DNA from: Clostridiaceae bacterium
GTDB lineage: Bacteria; Bacillota; Clostridia; Peptostreptococcales; Peptostreptococcaceae
DNA: 25,448 nt
Direction: 5' to 3'
Assembly (NCBI GenBank): GCA_902362365.1
Contig: CABIVQ010000044.1
Location: 1-25,448 of the forward strand
A program made the position numbers and the translations under genes. Of the stretch, positions 16,698 to 24,821 are shown piece by piece (the first letter of the stretch is position 1; the number at the start of each line of letters is the position of its first letter). The notes under the pieces are model-generated. The model had not been told where the DNA came from. It did not search any database and was given only the letters and a program-made list of their open reading frames with translations.

Positions 16698-17891
16698 ATG
16701 TTTAATACTATAGAAGAAGCTATAAAAGATATAAGAGATGGAAAGATGATAATAGTTGTAGATGATGAAAATAGAGAAAATGAAGGTGATTTATTAATGG
16801 CTGCAGATAAGATAACTCCAGAAGCTGTTAACTTTATGGCTACAAATGGAAGGGGGCTTATCTGCTTGCCAGCAGCAAAGGAAAAAATAGAAGCATTAGA
16901 TTTACCTCTTATGATTGAGAAAAATACAGATTCATTTCAAACAGCATTTACTGTATCAATAGATGGAATCAATACAACTACTGGGATTTCAGCATATGAA
17001 AGAGCAGAAACTATAAAACAATTTACAAGTAAATTGGCTACTAAATATGATTTTAACACACCAGGTCATGTGTTTCCACTAGTAGCAAAAGTTGGAGGCG
17101 TTTTAGTTAGGAATGGACATACTGAAGCTGCAGTTGATTTAGCAAAGTTAGCAGGATTTGAACCAATAGGAGTAATTTGTGAAATTTTAAAAGATGATGG
17201 AACTATGGCTAGGGTAAATGATTTAATGGAATTTAAAGAAAAACATAACTTAAAAATAATAACGATAAAAGATTTAATAGAGTATAGAAAAAGAAATGAA
17301 ATAACTATAGAAAAAATATCAAGTGCTAATTTACCTACTAAATATGGAATGTTTGAAATAGTAGGATATAAAGATATTTATACTAATCAAGAGCATATAG
17401 CTCTTATTCATGGAGAAATAAGTCAAGAAAATACATTGGTTAGAGTTCATTCAGAGTGTTTAACAGGAGACTCATTTGGCTCTTTAAAATGTGACTGTGG
17501 TACTCAATTAAGTGCTTCTATGCAAGCTATTGTGAAAAATGGTTGCGGAGTATTGATTTATCTAAGACAGGAAGGTCGTGGTATAGGACTTTTGAATAAA
17601 ATAAAGGCCTATAATCTTCAAGACAAAGGGTATGACACTGTTGAAGCAAATTTGGAACTTGGATTTGAGGGAGATATGAGAGATTTTTATATGGCTGCTC
17701 AAATTTTAAAAATCTTAGAAGTTAAAAGTATTAATTTACTAAGTAACAATCCAGATAAATTTGAGCAACTTGAAATGTATGGAATAAAAATAAATGGAAG
17801 AATTTCTACAAAAGGAGAAATTAATGAATTTAATAGAGGGTATCTAAAAACTAAAAAGGAAAAAATGGGACATTTCCTAGAGATAATGTAA
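16698..17891 (+). CDS. ribBA: RibBA, 3,4-dihydroxy-2-butanone-4-phosphate synthase / GTP cyclohydrolase II
   Basis: Supplies both precursors of the pathway. The N-terminal half (about 1-200) is DHBP synthase acting on ribulose 5-phosphate, with [11 protein letters not shown] (metal and substrate site), [11 protein letters not shown] and [11 protein letters not shown]. The C-terminal half (about 205-397) is GTP cyclohydrolase II, with the zinc cysteines in HSECLTGD...KCDCGTQL and the RQEGRGIGL motif. 397 residues is the usual length of the fusion. GGAGG lies ten bases before the ATG, about 25 bases after ribE. Confidence 0.97.
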   Translation: MFNTIEEAIKDIRDGKMIIVVDDENRENEGDLLMAADKITPEAVNFMATNGRGLICLPAAKEKIEALDLPLMIEKNTDSFQTAFTVSIDGINTTTGISAYERAETIKQFTSKLATKYDFNTPGHVFPLVAKVGGVLVRNGHTEAAVDLAKLAGFEPIGVICEILKDDGTMARVNDLMEFKEKHNLKIITIKDLIEYRKRNEITIEKISSANLPTKYGMFEIVGYKDIYTNQEHIALIHGEISQENTLVRVHSECLTGDSFGSLKCDCGTQLSASMQAIVKNGCGVLIYLRQEGRGIGLLNKIKAYNLQDKGYDTVEANLELGFEGDMRDFYMAAQILKILEVKSINLLSNNPDKFEQLEMYGIKINGRISTKGEINEFNRGYLKTKKEKMGHFLEIM

Positions 17892-17929
17892 TTTTGCATT
17901 TAAAAAATAAACTTATTGGAGGAATAAAT

Positions 17930-18391
17930 ATGATATATGAAGGTAAATTAAATGGAAAAGAGCTTAGAATTGGTATAGTAGCAGCGCGATTTAATGAACT
18001 TATAACAGCTAAATTATTAGGTGGAGCAAAGGATTGTTTACTTCGCCATGATGTTCATGAAAATAATATAGACATAGCATGGGTACCAGGTGCATATGAG
18101 CTACCTTTAATCGCTCAGAAAATGGCTAAAACTAACAAGTATGATGCTATACTTTGCTTAGGTTGTGTAATTAGAGGTGCGACAACTCATTATGATTATG
18201 TTTGTAATGAAGCTTCTAAAGGTATTGCAAAAGTTTCTTTAGATACAGAAGTTCCTATCATGTTTGGGGTTGTAACGACTGAAAATATAGAACAAGCAAT
18301 TGAAAGAGCAGGAGCTAAAGCTGGAAATAAAGGATATGATGCTGCTATGGGAGCATTAGAGATGACTAATTTATTAAAGGCTATAAATTAA
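17930..18391 (+). CDS. ribH: RibH, 6,7-dimethyl-8-ribityllumazine synthase
   Basis: Condenses the RibD-pathway pyrimidine with dihydroxybutanone phosphate to lumazine. 153 residues with the family landmarks VAARFNE (aromatic ring contact), [26 protein letters not shown] (the His is the proposed general base), and [17 protein letters not shown]. It forms 60-subunit or pentameric shells in relatives. The open frame extends 12 codons upstream, but TGGAGGA (17917-17923) sits just before ATG 17930, which matches the family N-terminus. Last gene of the rib operon. Confidence 0.97.
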   Translation: MIYEGKLNGKELRIGIVAARFNELITAKLLGGAKDCLLRHDVHENNIDIAWVPGAYELPLIAQKMAKTNKYDAILCLGCVIRGATTHYDYVCNEASKGIAKVSLDTEVPIMFGVVTTENIEQAIERAGAKAGNKGYDAAMGALEMTNLLKAIN

Positions 18392-18403
18392 TTTATAAAA
18401 TAA

Positions 18404-18452
18404 ATGGTATGTTCCAACGTATAAATTTATTTTGGTACATACCATCTTAATT
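18404..18452 (+). terminator. Probable terminator of the rib operon
   Basis: Stem ATGGTATGT (18404-18412) with ACATACCAT (18437-18445), extended across one mismatch by CCA/TGG. The loop is large and the U-tract (CTTAATTATTTT) weak. It lies before a convergent gene. Confidence 0.6.
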
Positions 18453-18466
18453 ATTTTCCTGTGTAA

Positions 18467-18892
18467 TTATGCATATCTATAATTAGGCATATCTTCTCTA
18501 AAGAACTTCCACCTAATAAAGTCATCAAGCAAAATTGCGGCTAAAGATAAGAAAAACCAAATCACTGTATATTTCAAACATACCTGCCCGAATAAATTAA
18601 AGGGTATATTAGAATAATCCCATACATTTAAACTTAGCCATAAATTTATTATTATCCCAGAAAGAAATTCAATAGAAGTAATCCCAATTGCAGAAATGAA
18701 CATTTGAAGTAAAAGAGGGGGATTATATTTTAATATATTGTTAATTGAACCAATAAAAAGAAAGCAAATCCCTCCTACTATGATCATTGAAAAATGAGAA
18801 TATCCTCGATACACTATTTCTAAAAAATAATATATAAATCCACCTACTAGAAATAACACTATATATTTCAATATACTTTTTATATAATACAA
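18467..18892 (-). CDS. Small membrane protein of the CmpB/putative ABC-transporter type IV family
   Basis: 141 residues with four membrane helices. The signature GGFIYYFLEIVYRGYSHFSM near the N-terminus and LNVWDYSNIPFNLFGQVCL near residue 92 belong to the family labelled putative ABC-transporter type IV (PF06541), whose function is unproven. The C-terminal LDDFIRWKFF is also typical. Two GTG codons open the frame at 18904, but they form part of the ribosome site AGGTGG; a TTG at 18892, eight bases later, is the likelier start. The gene is isolated between ribH (convergent) and cbiM (divergent). No partner ATPase is nearby. Confidence 0.8.
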   Translation of the reverse strand: MYYIKSILKYIVLFLVGGFIYYFLEIVYRGYSHFSMIIVGGICFLFIGSINNILKYNPPLLLQMFISAIGITSIEFLSGIIINLWLSLNVWDYSNIPFNLFGQVCLKYTVIWFFLSLAAILLDDFIRWKFFREDMPNYRYA

Positions 18893-19022
18893 GTTACACA
18901 CCACCTAAGTTTATTTACTATAAGATTATTTTTTCAAAATATGGTGTTAAAATACTATAAAATAATAAGGAATATTTTGCAAAAGGTATAAATTGATCGA
19001 AGCAGTGAAATTGTCCTAAATT

Positions 19023-19086
19023 TGACTTTAAAATGACACAATAATGACACAATTAAAATGACCAAGATAGCTATAATTATCTTGGT
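19023..19086 (+). promoter_or_regulatory. cbiM control region: phased TGAC repeats and a 26-bp palindrome over a -10 box
   Basis: TGAC occurs at 19023, 19034 and 19045, exactly 11 bp apart, and again at 19059; AATGACACAAT is duplicated in tandem at 19032-19042 and 19043-19053. A TATAAT follows at 19072-19077 without a good -35, as in promoters activated by PhoB-class regulators. ACCAAGATA (19061-19069) and TATCTTGGT (19078-19086) form a perfect inverted repeat around that -10. I see no cobalamin riboswitch. Which protein binds is unknown. Confidence 0.55.
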
Positions 19087-19131
19087 AAGATAAATATTTA
19101 TACAATTATAAAAGATAGAGGGGAGTAGAGT

Positions 19132-19860
19132 ATGAGAAATTTAAAACTAGGATTAATTGCAGCTTTTATGTTTGTTATTTTAAATCCAATTCAATCAAGT
19201 GCAATGCATATAATGGAAGGATTTTTACCTCCTACATGGTCTATAATATGGACTGTTTTATTTATACCGTTTTTCTTGGTAGGTTTAAAATCTATAAATA
19301 AAATAGTGAAGGAACAACCAAAGAAAAAATTATTGTTAGCGTTATGTGGAGCGTTTGTTTTTGTATTATCAGCTTTAAAAATACCATCAGTTACAGGGAG
19401 TTGTTCTCATCCAACAGGGGTAGGGTTAGGGGCAATTTTATTTGGACCAAGTGTAATGGCGGTATTAGGAGTAATAGTTCTTTTATTCCAAGCTATACTT
19501 TTAGCACATGGTGGATTAACAACTTTAGGTGCAAATGCATTTTCAATGGCAATAGTAGGGCCTATAGTATCTTTCTTTACATTTAAAATTTTAAAAAATA
19601 AAATAAATAAGAGTTGGGCTGTATTTATGGCAGCAGCCTTGGGTGATTTACTTACATATACAATAACATCTTTACAGTTAGCTTTAGCTTTTCCAGATCC
19701 AGCTGGCGGAGTAATGGTATCAGCGGCTAAGTTTTTAGGAGTATTTTTCTTTACTCAAATTCCAATAGCAATTGCTGAAGGTATATTAACTACTATACTT
19801 TATAACTTAATAGTTCAAAATGAAGGTGAGGAGGTTACTGAATATGGATACAAATGTTAG
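19132..19860 (+). CDS. cbiM: CbiM, cobalt ECF transporter substrate-binding membrane subunit
   Basis: Metal-specific component of the CbiMNQO cobalt importer. 242 residues: an N-terminal signal-like segment (about 1-24, ending QSSA) precedes [10 protein letters not shown], the conserved mature N-terminus whose Met-His-x-Met-Glu part helps bind Co2+. Six membrane helices follow, with [12 protein letters not shown] (about 98-109) and [15 protein letters not shown], both family hallmarks. Specificity could be cobalt or nickel. GGGGAG lies nine bases upstream. Its 3' end overlaps cbiN by 17 bases. Confidence 0.95.
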   Translation: MRNLKLGLIAAFMFVILNPIQSSAMHIMEGFLPPTWSIIWTVLFIPFFLVGLKSINKIVKEQPKKKLLLALCGAFVFVLSALKIPSVTGSCSHPTGVGLGAILFGPSVMAVLGVIVLLFQAILLAHGGLTTLGANAFSMAIVGPIVSFFTFKILKNKINKSWAVFMAAALGDLLTYTITSLQLALAFPDPAGGVMVSAAKFLGVFFFTQIPIAIAEGILTTILYNLIVQNEGEEVTEYGYKC

Positions 19861-20146
19861 ATCTAAAGATGCTAAAAAAAGTAATAAACTTAACTGGTTA
19901 TTATTACTTCTAGCAGTTGCATTAATAATACTACCATTAGTATTTAATCCATCAGCAGAATATGGTGGTGCAGATGGAGAGGCAGAAGAAGCCATAACAG
20001 AAATAGCTCCTAATTATGAACCATGGTTTAGTAGTTTTTATGAACCACCAAGTGGAGAGATTGAGAGTTTATTATTCTCAACACAAGCAGCGTTAGGAGC
20101 TGGAATAGTTGGCTATTATTTAGGTAGTAGAAAAAGAAAAAAATAA
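19844..20146 (+). CDS. cbiN: CbiN, small cobalt transporter subunit
   Basis: 100 residues, two membrane helices (about 17-35 and 78-95) flanking an extracellular loop with the family signature [11 protein letters not shown], then [20 protein letters not shown]. CbiN pairs with CbiM and is needed for metal entry into its binding site. An in-frame ATG at 19820 exists, but GAGGAGG (about 19828-19834) positions ATG 19844. The normal next genes, cbiQ and cbiO, are absent; a terminator follows at once. Confidence 0.95.
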   Translation: MDTNVRSKDAKKSNKLNWLLLLLAVALIILPLVFNPSAEYGGADGEAEEAITEIAPNYEPWFSSFYEPPSGEIESLLFSTQAALGAGIVGYYLGSRKRKK

Positions 20147-20153
20147 AAATAAT

Positions 20154-20193
20154 GGGCTGTCTTAGGTTTTAAGACATGCCCTTTTGTTTTTGT
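20154..20193 (+). terminator. Terminator after cbiMN
   Basis: GGGCTGTCTTA (20154-20164) pairs with TAAGACA-T-GCCC (20170-20181) with one bulged T, then TTTTGTTTTTG. It ends the cbiMN unit before the two-component genes. Confidence 0.85.
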
Positions 20194-20260
20194 ATTTATT
20201 TATAAATGTGTTAATATATGCTAGTATAAGATAAGAAAAAAACTCTAAGGGGGGAAAAAT

Positions 20261-20950
20261 TTGAAAGATTCGCTTTTAGTTTTGATTTGTGATGATCAAC
20301 AATCTGTTCATGAAACTGTTGGAGAATATTTAAAATTAAATGGAATTAACTATATATCGGCTTATGATGGAATTGAAGCTATAGAAAGATGTAAAGAATA
20401 TAAACCAGATTTAATATTATTAGATCTAATGATGCCTAAGATGTTTGGTGAAGAAGTATGTAAGGAAATAAGAAAAAATAGTGATGTGCCAATAATTATG
20501 CTAAGTGCAAAAGATGATACTATAGATAAGATATTAGGATTAGAAATTGGAGCGGATGACTATATTACAAAGCCTTTTTCACCAAGAGAAGTAGTAACAA
20601 GAATAAAGACTGTTTTAAGAAGGTCTACAACAAGTACTCTAAAAGAAGAATGTCATATTAAATTTAGAGATCTAGATATAAATTTAGATGCCCATGAGGT
20701 TAAACTTAAGGGAGAATCTATAAAAATAACACCAAAAGAAATGAAGATACTTTATATGTTAGCATCTAGTCCAGGAAGTATATTTAATAGAGAGCATATA
20801 TTATCAGAAGTTTGGGGATACGATTACTTTGGAGACACAAGGGTTGTAGATACCCAAATAAAAAGACTTAGAAAGAAGCTTCAAAGAGATGATTTAAGTT
20901 GGGAAATCAGATCAGTGTATGGGGTAGGATATAAACTTGAGGTGTTATAA
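20261..20950 (+). CDS. OmpR/PhoB-family response regulator
   Basis: 229 residues. The receiver domain (1-120) has the acidic pocket CDDQQ, phosphoacceptor Asp 55 in LILLDLMMP, the switch Ser in MLSAKDD and Lys in ITKPFSP. The winged-helix DNA-binding domain (about 130-228) has ITPKEMKILYMLASSPG and the recognition helix region DTRVVDTQIKRLRKKL. Start is TTG with AAGGGGGG eight bases upstream. Stop overlaps the kinase start (TAATG). Members of this class bind direct repeats about 11 bp apart, and such repeats precede cbiM nearby (inference). Confidence 0.93.
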   Translation: MKDSLLVLICDDQQSVHETVGEYLKLNGINYISAYDGIEAIERCKEYKPDLILLDLMMPKMFGEEVCKEIRKNSDVPIIMLSAKDDTIDKILGLEIGADDYITKPFSPREVVTRIKTVLRRSTTSTLKEECHIKFRDLDINLDAHEVKLKGESIKITPKEMKILYMLASSPGSIFNREHILSEVWGYDYFGDTRVVDTQIKRLRKKLQRDDLSWEIRSVYGVGYKLEVL

Positions 20951-22383
20951 TGGAGATTGGACATTCTAAAAAATTTTCAAAAAAAATTGGAAATATAACG
21001 ATACTAATAGTAATTATGGTTATTTTATTTTGTAGCTTTACAATGAGTCAGTATTTTTTAAAAATAAAACTTGGAGAAACTAAGGATAGTGTAAATACTA
21101 TAGTTGAAAACTTTGACAGAGATAAAAGTAATATAAGCGATATTATAGATAAATATCCAATATATAATTCGATTATACAAGTATGTGATATAAGTGAAGA
21201 TGTTATGATAAGTAAAAAACAATTCACTAAACAAATAGATTATGGAAACCTTACTATAGAAGGTTTGCATAATGCATTAGAACCATATAAGGTATCTGTA
21301 CTCAACGGAAATTCTATAAGTGGTATTATAAAGTTAAGTGAAGTAAAAGGAGATGTAATGATAATAGGACAACCTTTAAAAGATGCAAATGAGAAGGTTG
21401 TAGGAGCTATTTTTGCACTAAAATTCACCAAAGAGTTTAATGCTGTATTAATAGGATTAAATACTGTATTAAGTTTTAGTATGATTTTTATTTTAATATC
21501 AATAATAACACCTTTTTACTTAATATTAAAGAAGACTTTTGAAAAAATAAGAAATATGACTGAAATGGTAATAGATATGTCTAAAGGAGACTACTCAGTA
21601 AGATTTGAAAAAGATGAAAATGAACAATTAGATAAATTGTCAGGAGCTCTCAATGAATTAGCTATTAGACTAGAGCAAACTGTAAATCAATCAAAATTAT
21701 TAGAGCAAACAAGAAGAGACTATGTTGCTAATGTAAGTCATGAATTAAAAACACCCGTAACTTCGATTAGAGCAATGGCAGAAATATTAAAAGATGGAAG
21801 TTTGGTAGATAAGGTAGATAAAGATAAGTACTATAGTATGATACTTAGGGAATCTATACGATTAGAATCACTTATAAAGGATATGTTAGAACTATCTAAA
21901 CTTCAATCTGGAAAAGAATCCTTAGAAAAAAAGAAAGTAAGTTTAAATGAAACACTATTACAAGTGATTGATGAGTTTAAAATTATGTCTGAGGACTTAG
22001 ATATAAAGCTTATTATAGAAATAGATTTTGATGATTTACCAGAAGTATATACTAATATTAACAGAATAGCTCAAGTACTAGTTATATTAATTGATAATGC
22101 TTTTAAGTATACAGCGAATAATGGAAGTGTTACTTTAAAGGTTCTAAAGCAGGAAGATTATGTTAAGGTAAGTGTATGTGATACAGGAGTTGGAGTAGAG
22201 GAAGAAGATATTCCATTTATTTTTGATAGATTTTATCAAGCTGACAAATCACATTCATCAGAAGGTACAGGGATTGGATTGTCGATTGCCTGGGAAATAA
22301 TGAAGAATTTAGATGAGAATATATACTATGAGTCAAATGATATATATCAATCTATATTTAATTTTACTATACACTATGAATAA
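20950..22383 (+). CDS. Sensor histidine kinase
   Basis: 477 residues. TM1 about 15-36, an extracellular sensor of about 125 residues with no recognised fold, TM2 about 165-192, HAMP (about 192-245), HisKA with the phosphorylated His 264 in NVSHELKTPVTSIRA, and HATPase with DNAFKYT (N box), DTGVGVEE (G1), FIFDRFYQ (F box) and GTGIGLSIA (G2). All catalytic motifs are intact. It is co-translated with the response regulator. The signal is unknown; the neighbouring cobalt genes are only a hint. Confidence 0.94.
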   Translation: MEIGHSKKFSKKIGNITILIVIMVILFCSFTMSQYFLKIKLGETKDSVNTIVENFDRDKSNISDIIDKYPIYNSIIQVCDISEDVMISKKQFTKQIDYGNLTIEGLHNALEPYKVSVLNGNSISGIIKLSEVKGDVMIIGQPLKDANEKVVGAIFALKFTKEFNAVLIGLNTVLSFSMIFILISIITPFYLILKKTFEKIRNMTEMVIDMSKGDYSVRFEKDENEQLDKLSGALNELAIRLEQTVNQSKLLEQTRRDYVANVSHELKTPVTSIRAMAEILKDGSLVDKVDKDKYYSMILRESIRLESLIKDMLELSKLQSGKESLEKKKVSLNETLLQVIDEFKIMSEDLDIKLIIEIDFDDLPEVYTNINRIAQVLVILIDNAFKYTANNGSVTLKVLKQEDYVKVSVCDTGVGVEEEDIPFIFDRFYQADKSHSSEGTGIGLSIAWEIMKNLDENIYYESNDIYQSIFNFTIHYE

Positions 22384-22400
22384 GATATAAATTTTAAATT

Positions 22401-22406
22401 GATAAT
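22401..22406 (+). promoter_or_regulatory. Possible -10 box of the hydG leader RNA
   Basis: GATAAT at 22401-22406 would start transcription at about 22412, exactly where the first helix of the leader begins. No good -35 is visible, and readthrough from the kinase gene is also possible because no terminator separates them. Confidence 0.3.
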
Positions 22407-22411
22407 AGAGA

Positions 22412-22555
22412 TATTCTGTGCTACCATCAAAGTATCTAGCCTTAAGGGAATTTTCCCGAAAGAGAAGATTTTAAAAGTTAATCGTACTGAAATACATGAG
22501 GGTTAGTCCCGAGTGAGAAGGCGATGGTATAAGACAGAATAATAATATCCTCATG
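22412..22555 (+). ncRNA. Unassigned structured leader RNA, candidate riboswitch, upstream of TM1266-family gene and hydG
   Basis: Helix 1: TATTCTGT (22412-22419) with ACAGAATA (22534-22541), 8 bp perfect. Helix 2: TACCATC (22422-22428) with GATGGTA (22523-22529), 7 bp perfect, separated by an asymmetric internal loop. Helix 3: GCCTT (22439-22443) with AAGGC (22518-22522). A small hairpin GGGA-ATTT-TCCC follows at 22446-22457. CATGAGGGT (22495-22503) inside the core is complementary to ATCCTCATG (22547-22555), the 5' arm of the downstream terminator. Nested long-range helices plus a competing terminator are the plan of a transcriptional riboswitch. I recognise no known class: the FMN, TPP, SAM, cobalamin, lysine, glycine, c-di-GMP and T-box signatures are all absent. 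Confidence 0.75.
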
Positions 22556-22581
22556 CCTATATTGGTGTGAGGATTTTTTTG
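22547..22581 (+). terminator. Leader terminator upstream of the TM1266-family gene
   Basis: Stem ATCCTCATGCC (22547-22557) with GGTGTGAGGAT (22564-22574), 11 bp including two G-U pairs, loop TATATT, then TTTTTTG. It ends about 15 bases before the start codon and so can switch off both downstream genes. Confidence 0.93.
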
Positions 22582-22595
22582 AGGGGGATTTATCA

Positions 22596-22847
22596 ATGGA
22601 GACAAGAATTGCATTAATTGGGATAATTATAGAAGATAAAATGGCAATACCAAAACTTAATGAAACGATACATAAATATGAACAATATATAGTTGGAAGA
22701 ATGGGTATTCCATATAGAGAAAAGGGAATATCTATTATCAGTATAATAATTGATGCGAATAATGATGTGATTAATTCATTATCAGGAAAACTTGGTATGA
22801 TTAAAGGAATTAATGTGAAAATAAATTATTCGAAAGTTAACAAATAA
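22596..22847 (+). CDS. TM1266-family protein (iron-only hydrogenase system regulator type)
   Basis: 83 residues, a small ACT/NikR-C-like alpha-beta fold: RIALIGIIIED, a helix, YIVGRMGIPY, then KGISIISIIIDA and NSLSGKLGMIKGINVKINY. Proteins of this family are found beside [FeFe]-hydrogenase genes and are named as putative regulators by context; no DNA-binding region is present, so a metabolite- or protein-sensing role is possible. AGGGGGA lies seven bases before the ATG and directly follows the leader terminator. It precedes hydG by 121 bases. Confidence 0.88.
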   Translation: METRIALIGIIIEDKMAIPKLNETIHKYEQYIVGRMGIPYREKGISIISIIIDANNDVINSLSGKLGMIKGINVKINYSKVNK

Positions 22848-22968
22848 ATCCTATCCCATCTTAAGCCATCACTTTTTGTCAACAATGAACATCGTAAACA
22901 TATCAGAGTAAGTTTAACAATCAAATATTTAAAACTGAATAAAAATAATATAAAAAGAGGTATGGGAA

Positions 22969-24420
22969 ATGTATGGTGTAAAAACAAAAAGTGTGTATGA
23001 TGCAAAGTCAAGTGTAGCTACAGAATTTATAAATCATGAGGAAATACTGGAGACTCTTGAATATGCAAAGCAAAATAAAAATAACAAGGAATTAATAGAA
23101 GGAATTCTAGACAAAGCAAATAGATGCAATGGATTAAGTCACAGAGACGCGGCTGTATTACTTGAATGTGAAGATGGAGATTTGATTCAAAAAATGTTTA
23201 CTTTGGCAGAGGATATAAAAAAGAGATTCTATGGTAATAGAATAGTAATGTTTGCTCCTTTATATCTTTCAAATTATTGCGTGAATGGATGTGTTTATTG
23301 CCCGTATCATTTAAAGAATAAAACTATAGCAAGAAAGAAACTTACTCAAGAAGAAATAAAGAATGAAGTTATAGCTCTTCAAGATTTAGGACATAAAAGA
23401 CTAGCTCTGGAAGCTGGAGAAGATCCAAAAATGAATCCTATAGAATATATATTGGAATGTATAGATACTATTTATAGTATAAAGCATAAAAATGGTGCAA
23501 TACGTAGAGTAAATGTAAATATTGCTGCGACAACAGTTGAGAATTATAAGAGATTAAAAGATGCGGGAATAGGAACATATATATTGTTCCAAGAAACCTA
23601 TAATAAAGAATCTTATGAAAGACTTCATCCAACAGGTCCTAAGAGTGATTATGCATACCATACAGAGGCTATGGATAGAGCTATGGAAGGTGGAATAGAT
23701 GACGTTGGTCTAGGGGTTTTATATGGTTTAAATACTTATAAATATGATTTTGTTGGAATACTTATGCATGCAGAACATTTAGAAGCTAAATTTGGGGTAG
23801 GACCTCATACTATAAGTGTTCCAAGAATACGTCCTGCAGATGATATAAATCCAGATGATTTCCCAGACGGTGTTCCAGATGACGTGTTCCAAAAAATAGT
23901 AGCAGCACTTCGTATAGCAGTACCTTATACAGGTATGATAGTTTCAACAAGAGAATCTCAAGAAACTAGAGAAAAGGTGCTGCATCTAGGTGTGTCTCAA
24001 ATAAGTGGAGCATCATGTACTTCTGTTGGGGGGTATGCAGATAGAATTGAGGGGAAAAAAGAAGAAGTAAATACAGCTCAATTTGACATTGATGATGACA
24101 GAACACTGGATGAAGTTGTAAATTGGTTACTTGAAATGAGGTATATTCCAAGTTTCTGTACGGCTTGTTATCGTGAAGGAAGAACTGGAGATAGGTTTAT
24201 GAAATTGGTAAAATCAGGTCAGATAGCAAACTGTTGTCAACCGAATGCTCTTATGACATTAAAAGAGTATTTAGAGGATTATGCAACAGAAGATACAAAG
24301 AAAAAAGGTGAACTATTAATAGATAAAGAAGTTGAAAAGATACCAAATGAGAAGGTTAAAAAAATAGTTAAAGAGCACTTAAGTGATTTGCAAGAAGGTA
24401 AACGTGATTTTAGATTTTAG
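22969..24420 (+). CDS. hydG: HydG, [FeFe]-hydrogenase H-cluster radical SAM maturase
   Basis: 483 residues. HydG cleaves tyrosine to p-cresol and dehydroglycine and makes CO and cyanide on iron for the H-cluster. The radical-SAM cluster motif C-x3-C-x2-C is CVNGCVYC (about residues 104-111) in YLSNYCVNG. The C-terminal auxiliary-cluster motif FCTACYREGRTGDRF (about 396-410), followed by NCCQPNALMTL, separates HydG from the closely related thiamine enzyme ThiH. LAAGED-like EAGEDP, NVNIAATTVENY and FQETYN are also family motifs. AGAGG precedes the ATG. HydE, HydF and the hydrogenase are not in the window. Confidence 0.94.
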   Translation: MYGVKTKSVYDAKSSVATEFINHEEILETLEYAKQNKNNKELIEGILDKANRCNGLSHRDAAVLLECEDGDLIQKMFTLAEDIKKRFYGNRIVMFAPLYLSNYCVNGCVYCPYHLKNKTIARKKLTQEEIKNEVIALQDLGHKRLALEAGEDPKMNPIEYILECIDTIYSIKHKNGAIRRVNVNIAATTVENYKRLKDAGIGTYILFQETYNKESYERLHPTGPKSDYAYHTEAMDRAMEGGIDDVGLGVLYGLNTYKYDFVGILMHAEHLEAKFGVGPHTISVPRIRPADDINPDDFPDGVPDDVFQKIVAALRIAVPYTGMIVSTRESQETREKVLHLGVSQISGASCTSVGGYADRIEGKKEEVNTAQFDIDDDRTLDEVVNWLLEMRYIPSFCTACYREGRTGDRFMKLVKSGQIANCCQPNALMTLKEYLEDYATEDTKKKGELLIDKEVEKIPNEKVKKIVKEHLSDLQEGKRDFRF

Positions 24421-24427
24421 GTAAAAC

Positions 24428-24480
24428 AAATAAATGCCATAGGTAAGTTTATATTAACTACTTATGGCATTTATTTATAT
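24428..24480 (+). terminator. Bidirectional terminator between hydG and the next gene
   Basis: 14-bp perfect stem AAATAAATGCCATA (24428-24441) with TATGGCATTTATTT (24463-24476). The right arm forms the last codons of the convergent gene, so both genes share this hairpin. Confidence 0.8.
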
Positions 24481-24793
24481 ATTGAAAATCTCTTGAACAA
24501 TTAGTTAAATCTTCCATAATATTATATTGTATACTTTTTATTTGTCCGTTTAAAACTCTTGATAGAAAAAATAATTCTCCTAGCTCTTTTTCTTGTTCAT
24601 TTTCTCCGCTTAAAAGTAATCTAATAGAAGATAAGTCATTACGAGAGAAAACTGTTAGTTGAGTTCCTTGATTAAATACAATTTTTAATGGGAATTTTAA
24701 ATTTGAAGAATCAATTTCCTCTTTTAAGATAGAGTTTTCTACAACAAAAAATCTGCTATTTTCAAAAATAGCAAAGTTTTCACCATACACCAT
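24458..24793 (-). CDS. Hypothetical protein, unknown family
   Basis: I do not recognise it. From ATG 24793 the product has 111 residues, soluble, with a beta-rich first half (ENFAIFENSRFFVVEN, LKFPLKIVFNQGTQLTVFS) and a helical second half (SGENEQEKELGELFFLSRVL). The open frame extends upstream to a TTG at 24844 without a ribosome site; the ATG also has none, so the start is uncertain. The final residues YINKCHK are encoded by the shared terminator hairpin. The gene lies between hydG and the IS30 piece and might be a remnant. Confidence 0.5.
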   Translation of the reverse strand: MVYGENFAIFENSRFFVVENSILKEEIDSSNLKFPLKIVFNQGTQLTVFSRNDLSSIRLLLSGENEQEKELGELFFLSRVLNGQIKSIQYNIMEDLTNCSRDFQYINKCHK

Positions 24794-24821
24794 AATTATA
24801 ATATAAAGTTTTTGTAGGAAC

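Noticed and set aside
18905..19131. Cobalamin riboswitch upstream of cbiM
   Set aside because: The B12 box and other conserved cobalamin-aptamer sequences are absent; the region instead holds direct repeats and a palindrome.
22412..22595. T-box (tyrosine) leader before hydG
   Set aside because: HydG uses tyrosine, so it was considered, but no T-box sequence (GGGTGG-ACCGCG type) or specifier loop is visible.
22969..24420. Annotation as ThiH (2-iminoacetate synthase)
   Set aside because: The radical-SAM half is shared, but the C-terminal CTACYREGRTGDRF and CCQPNALMTL motifs belong to HydG and bind its second cluster. No thiamine genes are near.
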